Assembly (NCBI GenBank): GCA_000310025.1
Contig: FN649752.1
Location: forward strand, 3,467,925-3,531,924
Source: Ectocarpus siliculosus
Taxonomy: Eukaryota > Sar > Phaeophyceae > Ectocarpales > Ectocarpaceae
Length of the DNA: 64,000 bases
Direction of reading: 5' to 3'
The notes beneath the pieces were generated by a model, which saw only the letters and a program-made list of their open reading frames with translations, did not search any database and was not told the DNA's origin. The position numbers and the translations under genes were made by a program. Positions 21,138-36,100 of this stretch are shown here, one piece after another. Within the stretch, counting starts at the first letter, position 1. Each line of letters opens with the position of its first letter.

Positions 21138-24100
21138 ATGGCAGGCCCAGGTAAACTTTCTACTGCCCCCCATAGCGAACGTGCTGCAGTCCATCGTTTC
21201 CCATGACCCTGGCACGTACACGGCACCGTGCTATTATTGTGCAGCTGGCGGATGAAGATATGCACTGAGCAGAGAAAACCAACAACAACAGATGTAGGCT
21301 AGCGAGGAGTAGCGTGGTGCTTGGAGAAGAACAGGTACTACCCTTCCGGCGTTTGCGCGAAGAATCATCCCGACTTGTGAACCGTTCCCTCCGTACCCGT
21401 GACGATGCCTGTACTCTCGGTTTCTGCCGGACACAGGCGAGCTCGCCAACGGCATGGAGTACTACGTCCGAGCCAACCGGCACCCGCGAGAGCGAGCTGA
21501 GCTCCGCATCGTCATCAAGGTATAAAAGTCGCGCTCAAAGGGGTTTAGCGAATGAGGTCCAACCGAAGCCTCGATACTGGTAGCTCGGCCGAGACCTCTG
21601 TCGAGATTGTATAATGTTGACCATATCCATGCACGATGCCAGGTCAGGGCTATCATGATGACGGGATTAGTGGTTTTGCTCTGGCTGGCTTTAGACGACA
21701 ACGGTCGTAACATTTGGTCCAGCTCTCGAGACACCCGCACTCGCAAGGCAGTACAGAACAAGCAAACTGGCCATGCATTGGTTGCCATACACGCGGAGAA
21801 CGAAAAGAGGAACTCCTTCGCAAGCGCTCGTCGCACATGGTCGGCTTATGTTTTCGATTGTCATAACTCCCTCGCGCCCATCTCAAATACTGGGAGGGGG
21901 GGGGGGGGGATTGCTTAATCCATCTCCGGCGTCCACTGTGAAGGCGTGTTTCTTGACATGGCTCCTCCTTGTTCTTCTTCTTTTTTTAATTATCGACTTT
22001 TGCATCGCCCACTGGTTTAAGTTCGTCTCGGGCGCTGATCAAGAAAGAGGTTGAATCCCGCCACGATAATCAGATGGAATCATCCCGTCATGAGCATCAT
22101 CCCGTCATGGAAATCAGATGGAATCGTCCCGTCATAAATATCAGATGGAATCACCCCGTCCTTTGAATCAGATGGAATCATCCCGGCATGAAGAGCAGGC
22201 AGCCTCTGGTCACGAAAACACAAATGGAGTCCGGTCTCGATAATCATGAGGAATCCCCGTGATGAAGACAGCCGGGAAGGTCTTCCTTTGTTCGCCTCCC
22301 CCCCCCCCCCCCCTCTCCTTCTCTCTTGCATCGCGCTGGTTGAAAGTAGAGGGCTAAGTCTTGCGCGTCGATTGCAACATCACACAGGTGGGGTCCGTGA
22401 TGGAGACGGAGCAAGAGCGGGGGGTTGCGCACCTGATCGAGCACCTGGCGTTTCGCGCCAGCAGGACCTGTCCGCAGGAGTTCGACCTAGTCAAGGAGGC
22501 AAGTTTTTCGGAAGGTTTTCTATTGCCGTGATGGGGGTGTGCGGTTCGTGATGTAACGGGCGTTAGCGTCCCTCTACAGCTGACCGAACGACCAAGCCGG
22601 TCCGGACAGAGACCAAACCGAGTGCGAAACATGGGCAAACAAGAACGCCGATCCGACCTGACCTTTTTGGCTATGCACACCGATACATGTTCATACGATG
22701 TCGAAATGTTCCTCTTTACTTTGCTCTTCGCCTCCTGCTCCTCCCCCTCCTCCTCCTCTGATACCCCAAGTTGGAGTCGCACGGCATCAAGTTCGGAGCG
22801 CACCAGAACGCCTACACGTCTTTCGAGGAGACGGTTTACGAGCTGCACGTCCCAGCCGACCAGCCGGTGCTGCTGGAGAGGAGCCTCCGGGTTCTCCGAC
22901 AACTCGCGCTCGAGGTGTGAGGCAGGCGGGGAGGGAGGGAGGGGGGCACAAGTCGGGGTGGGTGGGGGGTGGGGGGGTACAAATCAGGGGGGGGGGAGGG
23001 GGGGGGTACAAGTCAGGGGCGTACTCTTACTCATATGTTTTGCATGCCTTAGCGGTTAGACCATTGACCACGCGTCCTCGAGAGTCAGGGGGAGGGTTCT
23101 TGGATAGAAGTCTCTAGTAGAATCGGGATCGCTGGCGTGTTGCCGCAAGAGGTGCGGGAAGGCGTGTCGGAGATGGGGGGGAGGCGATTCAGGGGAGGGG
23201 AGAGGGTGGCTGGGCCAGAGAGCATGGCACAGCGGCAGACTTGTGGAGTTAAGTTATGCTGCTGGAGAGGACCTTCAGGGTGCCACCTTCAGGGTGCCAC
23301 GCCAGCTCGTAAGTGGGCGATTTTTCGACAACGGGGCGAGGGTCGAGAAGCAAGGCTGAGACAGGGGAGGGTGTTGGCACTCCTGGTTCCGGTAATCATT
23401 CCCAGCACAACACCGACAAGTGCTACGCAAAGTGACCACTTGGCATGGCATGCGATACCCTTTGTCGCAAGTAGAGGGGCACGCGTGCTGTTGCCAATAC
23501 TCCATTGTAAAGCACATGAGAACTTGTTTCCCGTCACTTACTGGAGCCTTGATCTTGCTGTGCGGTGTCTTCGTTTGAGCTGTGCTATGCGCTTTCTGTT
23601 ACAACCAGACGCTGCACCAGTCCACGATTTTCGTCGTCACATCTTCGCTTCCACGTTGCAACGTCTGTGGGCTACCGGACCTGTTTGCGCACAGCGACCA
23701 CAATCTAGATGGCTGAGCGTCGCATCCCTCGGTTGTGGTGATTGTTTAAGGTGCGCCTGTCTGACGACGACGTCGAGAGAGAGAGGTCGATCGTCGTGGA
23801 GGAGTGGAGGCAGGGAAGGGGTTGCGCTCAGCGAGCTACCGAGGACTTCTTCAAGCTGGTCGTCAAAGGGAGGTAGGTACATATGCATGCGTGCAGGTTA
23901 TGCGAGCTCGTGCGCATGTAGGAGACGCGCACGCTTGGCTCTTATGTGTGTATGGGGTCAGGAAGACCTGCACACGAAATGTTTTTCACATGCTTGCCTA
24001 TTCGTTCTTTATCATTTTTCGTCCTGTAGTCGAGTCGAGTCCAGCCTCTTCGAAGAACCCATGCCTGCAAGGGCTACTGCTATTACTGGGTTGGAAACAT

Positions 24101-27100
24101 CTGTCCGGTCCCTTCTTGCTACGAATTTCCACGTTTCGGGGTCCCAAGAATCGATTTGAAAAATGAGATAAAACGAAACTGGCGCGACTGTTCGAAGAAA
24201 CCGACACACAGCCGATTTGCGCGTCTTGGTGACGGCAGAGCTCACCACCATCGAACTGTTGTTGTTTCCTGGTACATCAGCCCCCCTTACGCTGTCTTTT
24301 GGTGCCGTCCGTGTTGCCCAACAAAACGCCAAACACACGGCAAACGAAAGCCTATTCGAGGAACGGCTGCCCATTGGGCTAATGTCGGTGATCAGGACAG
24401 TCCCGCCCGAGACTGTGCGGGCCTTCTACGCGAGGCACTACCACCCGGAGCGCATGGCGGTGGTGGCCGTTGGGGACTTCGAAGACGGGGGGAAGGGAGT
24501 GGTGAGAGGAGAAAGCACGCGGCGCCGTCGTCCGGCCTTGTTCATGTTGGTGTTTCTCGTTCATGTTGGTGTTTCTTGTTCATGTTGGTGCTGCTGCTGT
24601 TATTTGTTGTTGTGGTCTTGTCTTGTTGTGCTTGTTCGCGTTCTTGTTCATGTCTTGTTCATCTTCACGTTCTTTGTCGTTCTTTTTGTCTCAGTGTTGC
24701 TGTTGTTGATGTGGCTGCTGTTCTTGTCGGCGTTGTCGCCTTCGTTGCTGGTTTTTCTGGCGCGTATTTATGCATGCCTGTGTCCGTACCTTCGGAAGCA
24801 GGATCGCTACGTATCCAGTAGGTGGTCACTTCCCTGTACACCGAGTAGAGGGTGGTCGATGTGTGACCTTCAGTAGCACCTGTTTTTTTTTTTTAGTGAA
24901 TCCTTGCGCGAACGACCACTCATTGCTTGGTTGTCGAAAACGCCACCTCCCGTTTTTCTTCTTCTGGGCGAAGGTGGAGCTGGTGAAGGGCGTGTTTGAG
25001 GGGTGCTCGAGAGGGGACACCAAGGAAGCACCCCCTGTGGGAGTTCCATCGCACTACGACGTGCGAGCGGCGGTGTTCGCGGACAGCGAGGCCACTTCCA
25101 GCAGTATGGTCCTCGAGGTTAAGCAGGCAAGAAACCATTTATTTTGTTATTGTTTAGCCGCTGCGCCCTTTCCTGTCTTGCTGTTTTGTTGGGGTTTGCT
25201 CTTGGAATTATGGTGTACAATATAGTGTTTTTCTGTGTTGCGCTAAACACCGGCAGTAGAACGAGGGGAAGAGTTGGGAGGGTGTTTATCTGTTGTTTCT
25301 TGTTCTCGTTCCAGCATGGCAGTGGCATTCGTTGTTTTTCGGTTGGTCTCGGCTCCTAAACGGGGGCACCGTAGATAAGTTGTTTCGAGGGGGGGGGGGG
25401 GTCAACAGCATGGCTCTCACGGTCTTCCTACAGATGAGGAAGTGTGTCCGTCCGTCTCTGTTGGGAGGGGGGATTCGGGGTTCGCCTCGACGTCTGGAAG
25501 GCAGACCGGGAGAATCAGGTGGTTGCCATGTGTTTCCCTGGCTGACGCGTGGTGTAGTCGTCGTAGTTCTTCTCAACAGGTGACTCGAAACTTGCCGTCT
25601 TATTGCGTGTGCAGGTCGTCGTCTCGCCTCGTCCTCCCTCGATACCCCTTCCTCCTCCCATACCGTGGCCGTCGATCACGCCTTGACAAGCTGCTGGCAT
25701 CACTGATAAAAGAATTTAGTGTATGGGCTTCAATAGACTCTAAGTAAGCCAAGGATCCAGCCGGTGTTTTCTTCCCACTCACTGTAAAGACTAAGACTTG
25801 AACACATCCCCTCCTTTCGTCTGGATGCCCCCCCCCCCCCCCCCCTCATCCGGCGCGGGTCGTACCTATCGCAATATATCCACGCCGTGCGCGCAGCCCG
25901 CTCTGCCGCTGACGACCCACGACCACTACCGGCGCGAGGTGACGGAGGACCTGTTCCACGCCTGCCTCAACGCCCGTCTGTCCAAGACGGCCATGCGGGA
26001 CCGACCGCCGTTCCTCACGGCTTCCTCCAGGTGCGTACACACGTGCTCTAGAAATCAGTTTGTCATGCGGAGGAAGCGTCTTTTTCTTTTGGAGTGGGTG
26101 CACGCGGGGAGGGCATCCGGCCGAGGGGGGGGTGGTAGTTGGTTGCTGTAGCGTTTTTGTCCGCATTTTGCCGTGCACCTCGACGGACACTGGTTTTTGT
26201 GTGCCTGTGGGTAGGGGGACGGGTCGGGAGTGCTTCTGAGGAGTCGCTGTAGTGACAAGACTGATGAGTGTAAGTGTCGCTACGTGGTGATGGGTGGTCC
26301 TGGGACAAGAAGGCTCTCTTCGCTTAATAAATGGTGTATGTGTTGGTACCAACTGTAGGGGTGGTTGTTGTTGGTGGGAGGATAGCCGATGTCCGGCTCG
26401 GGTGTTTGTTATCCGCAAGTGTGCCGGGGTAGACCCTCTTTCACTCTCACTCCCTCCCCCCCTCCCTCCCGCCCTACGTACCCCCCCCCCCCTCCCTCCC
26501 CCCTACCTTCCTCCCTCTCTCTCCTGCCCGACACCCGCAACCCGTCCCGTGATTGGACTCCTCTATCTGCCGAAACGCGGGTGTTTTTTTCCGTCGGGTG
26601 CGGTAATGGCAACGAAACCATCGCCGGGGCTGTGGGGTATTTGGGATTTACTCGGCCTCACGGTCTGTAAACAACTATCTACGTTCGTTCGTCGGAACCT
26701 TACCAACGCATGTGCTTGTGTGGAACACCAATGAATAACAACGCCAGCACTCCGGTGACAGTTGCCACCTTGTCTACGGTGCAGCTCATGGTGACGGCCC
26801 TGGATGGGGCGTTGCCGCGAGCCATGCGAGCCGTGCTCACCGAGGTAAGTTGGGCTTTTCGGCTGCGTGGTGCGTAGACATACAATGCCCCCCTTCGGTC
26901 CTTTGGCTTGTCGGTCTACCGTCGGCACTTCTTCTTTGGGCTGTTGATAAGAATAGCTGAGTGCGGATGCGTTCCACGGAGTGGAATCGTTACCGCGTGC
27001 CCGTGGTGCTTGCGTGTGTGTGGATCCGATCGTGTATGTCCGTACGTCTATCCATTCCCCCCCCCCAACCTGTACTCTCGCTCTCGTGACCGTTTCGCGC

Positions 27101-30100
27101 ATCCCTACGGTAACGTCCAGGTCCATCGCATCAAGGTGCATGGCTTCAGTGACCGAGAGGTGAGCCAGGAGCGAAAACAGCAGTAGTGCTACCGTCGATC
27201 TCCGCGGTAACGATATCCACCCTCAACGATCCTCGACGCCAACGTTCGACCCGTGACGTTCTGAGAAAGAGGTCGGACGCGACGGCAGACGACAGACACA
27301 CAGTGCTCGGTCTGTGTACCTCTGCCGAACCGGAACAAAGGCGGGCGGCGGCACAGCCTCTGCTGCCTCGTACTTGCCGGTCGTTGCTACTGTAGGCTGA
27401 TTGGTGATCTTGTTTCGGTCGTTGATCAATCGAGCCGTCCAACCTCTGTCCCGCGTTCGGGCCCCGCGGCGTGGGGGTATTGTGCGGGTGCAACTGGCGC
27501 ACTACCCTGCACCACTGTGTGCGAACCTAACAGAAATTTCTAGAGTGCCACACCCTGTACCAGAGTCTGGTGCCTAGCAAGCGGGGAGTCAAGTTCCCTC
27601 GATGCTTGATGGAAGCCTTGGAAGTAGTCAATAGTTGTCGATACCGAAGGTTAAGGACGCCGGGCTGTAGGCGTGCGTTGGATTAGAGTCGTCGCAAGGA
27701 GCCGGGATGGTCTCCGGCAAGAAGTAGAGAGAGAACACAGGATGCTCCTTGACGTTTAATTTTTCAGGCAGACGTTTCTTTGTGGGTTATTCCGTGTGCA
27801 TCTTCGGGTGAAACTGTCGAGGGCAGCACGAACGCCTTTCCTTTGCCGCCGACGAGCGTTGAAGAGCATCGAAGGAGAAGGGCGATAAAGTAGCGCGTGT
27901 TGGTAACATTGGCACCATGTCAGAACGACTTTGAAGATGAAGATAACATCAACATCAACATCATCATCCTCATCACCAACAGCAACCGCAACAGCAACAG
28001 CAACAGCAGTAGCAGCATACGGGAAGATCGCGAATGGCGGGAGGATCGCGAGACCCCAGAGACAGCCCGCAGGACTCGACGGATTTGGAAATCAAACCAC
28101 ACACATAATGCAGCAGTAAATATGTAGCATTAGGCGCCGACCGGTTGAGTGCACACCAAGCGCCAAGTGATTCGTGTTTGATGTGGACAGGTAAAGAACA
28201 AATGTAGTAATTTTTGTTTCGTTTGGTCAACAGGTGTCGATAGCGAAGAAGAACCACCTCGCGGAGATCAGAGGAGAGTGGGTGGCGCGGGATCAGACGG
28301 ACTCGAACAACCTCTGCAGCGACTACGTGGAACACTTCCTGAGGCGCAACCCGGCCCCGGGTATAGACTGGGAGGCCGGTGTGCTGGCGCCGCTGCTGGA
28401 GACGGTGGGAACAGGGGACGTCAACGAAGTCGCGGAGAGGTACGTAGGGTGATTGATCGAAAATATATTACCACAGGAAAGCTCTTGGTCGAACAGACGT
28501 AAATATCTAGGGTTGATTGGTGTAACGGTCGAATTGTAGCCTCGTTGTAGTTCGGAAAACTTGGGGGATCACGAGTAGAAGAAATTTGAACACCCTCCTG
28601 TCTCTGTCATTGATTCATTCCGTGGAGGAGAGCACGTAGTGGCTGTAGCAAGTTGCGCAAAGAGCGGAAGCGAAAGGTGAATATTTTTTATTTTTCGCCT
28701 AGAGGTGATCCTAGTTTGGTCTATTTATTGACCATTTTTTTTTTTTGTCGCTGCGAGGTCCGAAGTATGCATACCCCGAGGGATCTTTTGTGGCGAAGCT
28801 GAATTTCCCCGCAGGACCGGGAAGGAAAGCAACGTCTTTGTTGTCAAAAGACTGGCGTCTTATCATCGGTCTAAGTTCAAGAGACGCAATACGGTTGTTT
28901 TTTTGTCGTTTGGTTATCTTTTCGCATCGAAAGATGTTGCAGAATGCCTCGGAATGTGTTCACGACAGCTCTTCTTTTTCATTGCATGAACGATGTCGGC
29001 ATCTGGATCACGCTGGGAAGTGGATCTGGCATTCGAAATATCCCCTTTCATGGCTCCAACTTGAAGCGGGACTCCAATACCACACTTCGTTCGATATACT
29101 GGCTGGCAGCACCGGGCACACGTTATCTCAAGCACGCAGGCAACATATTTTGTCCTTTCGTTTGTCCCCCCCCCCCCAGATTCTCTTGGGGCAAGAACAC
29201 CGTCGTGTTCGCGACCTGCCCCACCCCCGGCAGGCTAGCATGCCTCCAGAACTGGCTCTCGGAAACCCTGCCCCAGTCGCTGTCCTCGGCAGCGGCGGCG
29301 TCGCCGTTTCGAGGATCGTTCTTGGGATCGGTCTTCCCGTTCCTAGAAGGGAAGAAGAGAATACGGTTCGGCGGTGACAGCCCCGCCAGAGGCGGCGATG
29401 GGGCGACGGCTACGCTGCCGGCAGCGGGAGGGGGTACCGGGGGGGTGCCCACGAAGGAGGACCTGCTGGAGGTGATGGGGAGGTTCGAGGAAAGGTGAGG
29501 GTAGGGGAGATACGAAAGAATATCGTTTGCTCTTTTTCGTTTGCTCTTTTTGGCCCCCGGGGGTGACCGGAAATGGTATTGCCGCCTAGACCACCCTGGC
29601 ATACTAACACCTATTGTACCTAGAGCTTTGTTGTTAGCTTGAAGATTTTCTCGAGATGAAACATGGCGAATGTTGGGGGGGGGGGGGGGGCAGGGAGGCG
29701 GTGAAGCGCCGCCTCATCTTGGCCTCTTGTCGGAACACTTGTAAGGGCCGTTCTTCCGTGCCGATGACGGTGTGGGTGATTATTGGTGCAAGTGGTTGTA
29801 GTCGTTGCGCGCGCTTTGCCTTTCCCCGGGCCCGTGCAGTACCCCTTACCTTTGTTCTGTTGCTTTATTCTTCTTTGCAATAAAAACGAAACGAGCTCAT
29901 TTCATCCATCCATAGACATGTACATCCATTCCAGGGTACTACAACAAGTAGCGATGAAGTCACCATGTTATTTTTTACCCACCTGCACCCGTCTACTCTT
30001 GTTTTTGGAACACCCGTGTACGCGCGAAAGGGTTGTAGTTGTGCCGCAAGACCAGGAGAAATGGCCGTGTGGCACAGTTACCATTGGTCTTGTGCCCGTG

Positions 30101-33100
30101 TTTGACGTGCTTGCGCCGTCCCGTCGTGTGACTGCCAGCTCATCAGACGACATCAGACACTGTGCGCCTTGTAGTCGGTTCCGCGGTAACTTGTGAAACG
30201 TGTTGCAATGCCTCGCCTGGCAGGGGGGGCGGCGGCGGGGTGGGGCGGGGTCGGATGGGCAGCTGGGAGCGAGTCCGGGAGTGGTCGCACGATCGCTGGG
30301 GGGAACCGCTGGAGGTTGAGGACCTGCTTCCGGACTACCTGGCCGTGGGTAAGTTATTTCGCTGCATCTCGAACCAGGTTCTCTTCGTGAAATGCCTCTC
30401 CGATAAGTGGACCCGCATTGGCACGTATTTCCTTTTTTTTCGCAATCCTTACCAAGAAACACCCGTTTGCCCCCAGTCGGCCACTGCCACATACCCCCGA
30501 GCACGGCTGTCAGTAAACCAAAAGCCGCTCACCCCGATCCCCCACTCATCACCAGTGCGGGTCCAAAACGAGAGAGCGACACCCGCCGCGTTTGTTTCCC
30601 CCCGCTGCACCGCAGGGGATAGGCCGGCCGAGCCGGCAGCGGGATGGTCGCCGGTGAAGGTGTTGGGGCCCGGTGACGGCGAGATACAAGTGCACGAGAT
30701 CATTCTACCCAACGGGATGCAGGTACGGCAGGACCGTAGAAAGTGATCCCTGTGTGTTACATAATTGCCAAGGGATTTGGCCGGCCTTTGTACCTGGGCA
30801 CCTGCGCTATTCAGGGTTGTACCATGGACATGAGGCAACTTGAATATCAGTATTTGTTTGTGTCACGCGATTTTCGCTGACCTTGTTCAAGTACAGGGCA
30901 ACTGGTCTTGGTTGTGCGGCCCTAAACAGCGACCATTACTGACTGTATGTTGTTGTTGGTAGCGGTGGTAGTGTTCCTGACTAGCTGTGTGTTGGTGTTT
31001 CTGTTGTTGTACATCGCTGTTGGTGTTGTTGCTAATGCTGAAGGTGGTCTACTTTTTTTTTACGCAAGACGCTGTTGAGTTGTTGTGGTCGCTGGCGTTA
31101 TTCGATTTTCTTCATCGCCGCGCGTCCCCGAACCCCTCACTAGTCGAATCACGCCGAAACGCTTCGTGTGAACCTTCCCCCGCTCCATCACCCCCCGTCT
31201 GCCTGACCGGCGATGTGCCGGCTTGCAGAGCCCCGTCTTTATTCGTAGTCCTTCTAGGGTCTACGGCAGTGCGGAAACGTACGTTGGTCGTGGATGATGA
31301 TGACCACACACCCACCCAAGACTGTTTCCGTCCTCAAAAGTTTTGCTGAAACTGGCGTGTTTCTCGTTGACCGGCCAGGCGATTCACGCGCGTCGGTCTA
31401 TGTTTTTTTCCCCACAATACCCACAGTTAGGGTTACATAGTAGACAAACACCTAAGGGTTACGCATAGTTAAATAGTAGACACCACAACCCCCCGCCTAT
31501 ATCACTCTTCGCGGTTGCAGAGAAGTACCCCTCCCCTCCTCCGGCAAATACACCGATTTTGCCCCCCCCCCCTTGCTTGTGCCGACAGAGAAGAACAGAA
31601 TCTAAGGAAAGAACCCAAGGATAAGGAGGGTCTAGAAGTGTACGGAATGTTGAAAGAAGGAATAGGGTTCAAGGATTACCTACATGGACCAATGGATGCA
31701 GGGACAAAGCTTAAGGTCAAATTCAGGACCGGGGACATAGGCCTTCGCGAACGTCGACGAAGACATAGGACGGTAGACGACGAAGACGACAAGTTCAAAT
31801 GCGATTGCGGCTTCGAATGCGAAGACAGTGTTCATGTAGTCGCGGAATGTCCGTGGTACGAAAAGGAGAGGGAAGTGTACATGACTGAGCTGGGAAGAAT
31901 ACAAGGGACGTACAGGGAGATGTTTGAGGCATGGAATAGAGAGGAGAGGACGGTAGCGGTACTGGGGAGTAGAAAGTGGTTTGAAAAGGCGGGAAGTGAC
32001 ATCGGTAGGATAGACAGACTAGGGAAGACATTTTTGAGCCACCTTTGGCAAAGTAGGAAGGAACGATTGGCCATCGGTGATCGGTCCTGTGGGAACAATG
32101 CTCCGTCCTCTCGAGGACGCGTGGTCAATGGTCTAACCGCTAAGGCATGCAAAACATAAGAGTACGCCCCCTCCCCCGCCCCCTCGGTGTTTGCCATCGG
32201 GATTGGGTTTTCGTCGCTTGCCAACGACGTTGTAAAACAAGCCAATTCACTTCGTGAGCTTGGCAACCAGGTTACCGTTTTTTTTACCGCTGTTTGTTTT
32301 TTTGGCGGTAACCATAATGGGGGTCGAGTAGATCATGTTGTGCGGGGTCGAGAACCCTCACTCCGCGCAAGGGGGATGATCGCACCACGTTGTGTTATAA
32401 TGGTCAAGCATCCTCGAGGCAATTACACAGTGCTTATAACTGTCTCTGGAAGTGAAAGCACCAGAAAATAAATTAAGTCATACGCAGCTGTCATCCGCGC
32501 AAGGCAGTAAGCACAAGATGCCGAACACCCTTAGCAGGATGCAGCTCACAACCCGGCGTGCTCCGTCCCGGCTTTGTAGGGATGCGAGGTCAATGGTCAC
32601 GACTACGGCATGCACGACTATGAGTACCCCCCCCCCTCCCCCGCCCCCCGAATAGGTATCGTACAAGGTAACCGACTTCTGCGACGACGAGGTGCTATTT
32701 TCGGGCATCGCTCACGGCGGTCGAACAGAGCTCTGCGCGGACAGGGCGCCTTCGGCCCTCATGTCCGTCACCGTCGCCGAGGAGCTAGGCATCTTCGGGG
32801 TAAAGCCTTCCAAGGCCATGGACATGCTCACCGGGAAGAGGGTCAGCCTGGGGCTCAGCATAGAGGCCTACGACCGAGAGGTACAGGGAGGGAGAACAAC
32901 ACCTCCTCGTGGATCTATTTATTTTTCGTACTTGCACGAATCTATCTCGGTCCACAGCCAACAAATAATCCAGGATATAATCAGCCATGATTCGTGTTCT
33001 TTTTTTCTTGATGAGGACGAAGAACGCGGAGTGAGTCGCGATTATGGTGAAACCGGGAAACACGCGTCCTCGGGTTTTGGTTTCTTGACGGGGATGAAGA

Positions 33101-36100
33101 AAGCGGGAGTCGCCATACCAGATGAAACTCAAGGTTTAAAGTTAGTGTATGTGAGGTAGTTCGCTGATATTTGTGCTCATGTTAAATCTAAAACCAACTG
33201 AAGAGGGCAGAGTGCGACCCCATTTCTTTGTGGGTGGAGTCTCGTTCCTTGGCCGGCGGGCGTATATTTTTTTTAGCTCTGGGAAGCTGTCCTCATTACT
33301 ACCCCCTTTGAGAACAGCGAGCTGTGGCTGCAGAAATCGCGGGCTGCATACAAGAGAGTTTGGCGAATTTCAGTGGAAGTAGTTGGAGATGAATATTGCT
33401 GTTGAGGCAACGGGCGGCCGGGTAGAGTGCTTGTGGTCTGGCTCTCTCGTGTTGCATTTCACGGCTCTGGTTGTGGAGCTGGGTTTTTGCTGCCATTCTA
33501 GATGCTTTTTGGGTGCTGCCGTGTGTGTCCCAAAAGTTCCCACGTGCGGCGAAGGTGGTGGGTCTATTGGTTCTCGGCGTCGCGCGTTACACAACCAATA
33601 GAGATGTGTTGACTGTACAAAAAAAAATAACAAAGGACAAACGCGCAGAAACGAAAAACGCAGAAACGAAAAGTGAGAGGTTCGATGAAAGTCGGACGCC
33701 TTTTGGCGGAGACCGGCATCACGCGACGACGGGTGTCAACCATCGACAGCCGCCCGTGAAATGTTCGAACTGATTCCTCGCCGTGCGTTTACATTACTTA
33801 CTCCGACGTCCGCATCAGTTTCGTATGCGTGTGTCTTTTTGTTGGTTGAGGTTTTGGCGATTCGCCGTACACAGAAGACGGTACCGGCGTTTAAAAATAT
33901 GCCGCCATTGTACCCGCCGCTCACGAGCGTGCACCAACCACGACGCGACTCCAGCAACGAGTTACCATGTTCAGCGAAAAGGTCCAGGAGTTTCGGAATC
34001 TGCCGCCATGTATCTGCCGCTCACGCGCGTGCGCCGCACCAACCACATCAACCCCGTTTGTGTGTGTGTGTGTGTGTGTGACTTTACGGCACAACGTTCT
34101 CATCGCCGCCAGGCGAGCGGGTCGTGCGCGGCGGCGGACCTCGAGGCGGCGCTGCAGCTGCTGCACCTCCTGTTCGTGGCGGAGCTGAGGTGGGACGAGG
34201 GGCGTCTCGAGACGGTGCTGTCGTACGTGGAGGAGCACGTCAGGAACCAGGACAAGGACCCGCAGGAGAGGCTCATGGGCCTCATCAACCAAGTCAACAC
34301 GCAGGTAGGTTGGTTGGTGGCGGGCGTGTTTGGCGGGGGGGGACGTGTCGTGGTGGTTGCGGCCGCGTTGTTGTCCTTGTTTTTTTTTTTTTTGCAGGTA
34401 GTGGTGGTGGTGGTGGTGGTGGTAGGGGTGTGGGTTTGGTTGCTGTTGTTGTTGCTGACATGCTTGTCAGGCCTCCAGTGAGATGTTTGTACAAGTATCC
34501 TGACCGCAGCACGACCAATCCCGATCGTGTCAGTCTTGTTTTCCTCGTTCCCCTGGATGCAGACGTGGTCAGTGCTTTACTTCGTTCTCTGTTCACTCCT
34601 TGCTTGTTTGTTGAAGTCGCGCGGAATGCGAAGGCCCAGGGTACTTGTCAGCACGGCGGTACAGCAGTAACACCGATGAAGACGGCAGCAGTGACAGCAC
34701 AAACAAATTCGAAGGGCCATGATCATTTATCTGGTGCAGCGGTAGAACCCGACAGACAGCCAAGCAACAAGATGCTACGTCAGATAAACGAAGACTTGCG
34801 TAATGATTGGCTTAAGTATGCATAGGGGAACAATGATCGGGGTAGAATCTACCAAATTCCAAAAGGGTCACGGGTTTGTATTCTCGTTGGTCTTTTTATG
34901 ACATGGTCCTAATACCTCCAGAAGTCCACCAATATACCGCCTTTTTTTTTTTTTCGCCAGGGCCACCCGTTCTACGCGCCTCCAAGCCTGTCTTTGCTGT
35001 CGAAGGTGGACCCGCGGTGGGCCGCGGCGTACTTCAAGAGCCAGTTCAGGCACCCGGAGGCGTTTCGGTTCGTGTTCGTGGGGACGCTGGACCCGGCAGA
35101 GGCAGTCCCTCTCATGCACAAGTGAGACCCTCTTGTTGTCGATGCTGTTCGTTTGTTGTCTGTAAATGTTGTCCCTTGTCATTGTTGTTGGTGTTGTTAT
35201 TGTTGGGTTTGTCTGTTGCTGCTGTCGGTTGTCGTTGTCGAGCTGTGTGGTGTCGTGGTGTGTTGGATTTCTTGGCTCTCCCGGCTCTCCCGGTCATTTT
35301 GTGTTTGTTGCATTCGTGGGAATTGACCTGTGTATGAGTTTTTAGTTTGGTGTGTAAGGGGGGGGGGGGGAGTGCTGGACCAGCGGTGGCGGCGAAACCA
35401 TTGCTGCGAAAATACGTGGCCTGACAACTATAGTAGCTTGTTGGCATTGGGAGATGCAGCGAAGTTGTGCTGTGTCACATTCCCTTTCCTTCTTCAGGCC
35501 ATGCGAAACCTTGCATTTTGATCGACAACCTCCCGAGCCACCGGGGCTTCACAAGCATGTAAACTCAACCGGTGCCAGATGAAAGGAGTCTGGAACCATT
35601 CCGACTCCCCCGCCCCCGGTCTCCTGTTGCAGGTACCTGGGCAGCATCCCGGTCCCGAAGAGCTGGGCAGCAAATGGTGGTGTTCCCGCTGATCCCTTGA
35701 CTTCCCAGCATGTCGCTGGGGCTCCTCAACCGCCGGTGGGGAGCGCGGCGGAAGGCCACGACAGCAGCAGGGGACCATCCGTGGTGCGGCCGTGGGAAGA
35801 GCCGATCAGAACCAGGCGCGACGTCACGACGCTCGACGTGCAATTCCCTCCCAACAAGGTGGGTTGGCGGCACATGTGGTTGTTTTATTCCTTTTTGTAG
35901 CAGCGTCGTCCGCTCGCATCGATTGCAAGGGGGTCGTCAGTCTGACGGGGTCAAGAAACGAAAGAAACACCTGGTTGCTCGTGCACGAGGGGGGGGAGGG
36001 GTCGCAGAGGAAAAACCTGTGTGTGTATACATCTGTGTTTCGTTACATTTGATTCGACCGCGCCCAACGGCTTACCAATGACAAGACGTCGGTCTGTACC

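Noticed and set aside
23137-24159. Plus-strand open frame of about 340 codons
   Set aside because: It covers M16 introns and reads the exon at 23751-23872 in the wrong frame; composition is not protein-like.
31515-32159. An intact host gene in the M16 intron
   Set aside because: The Arg-rich block plus Cys/His cluster matches LINE C-termini and no start or upstream domain is present.
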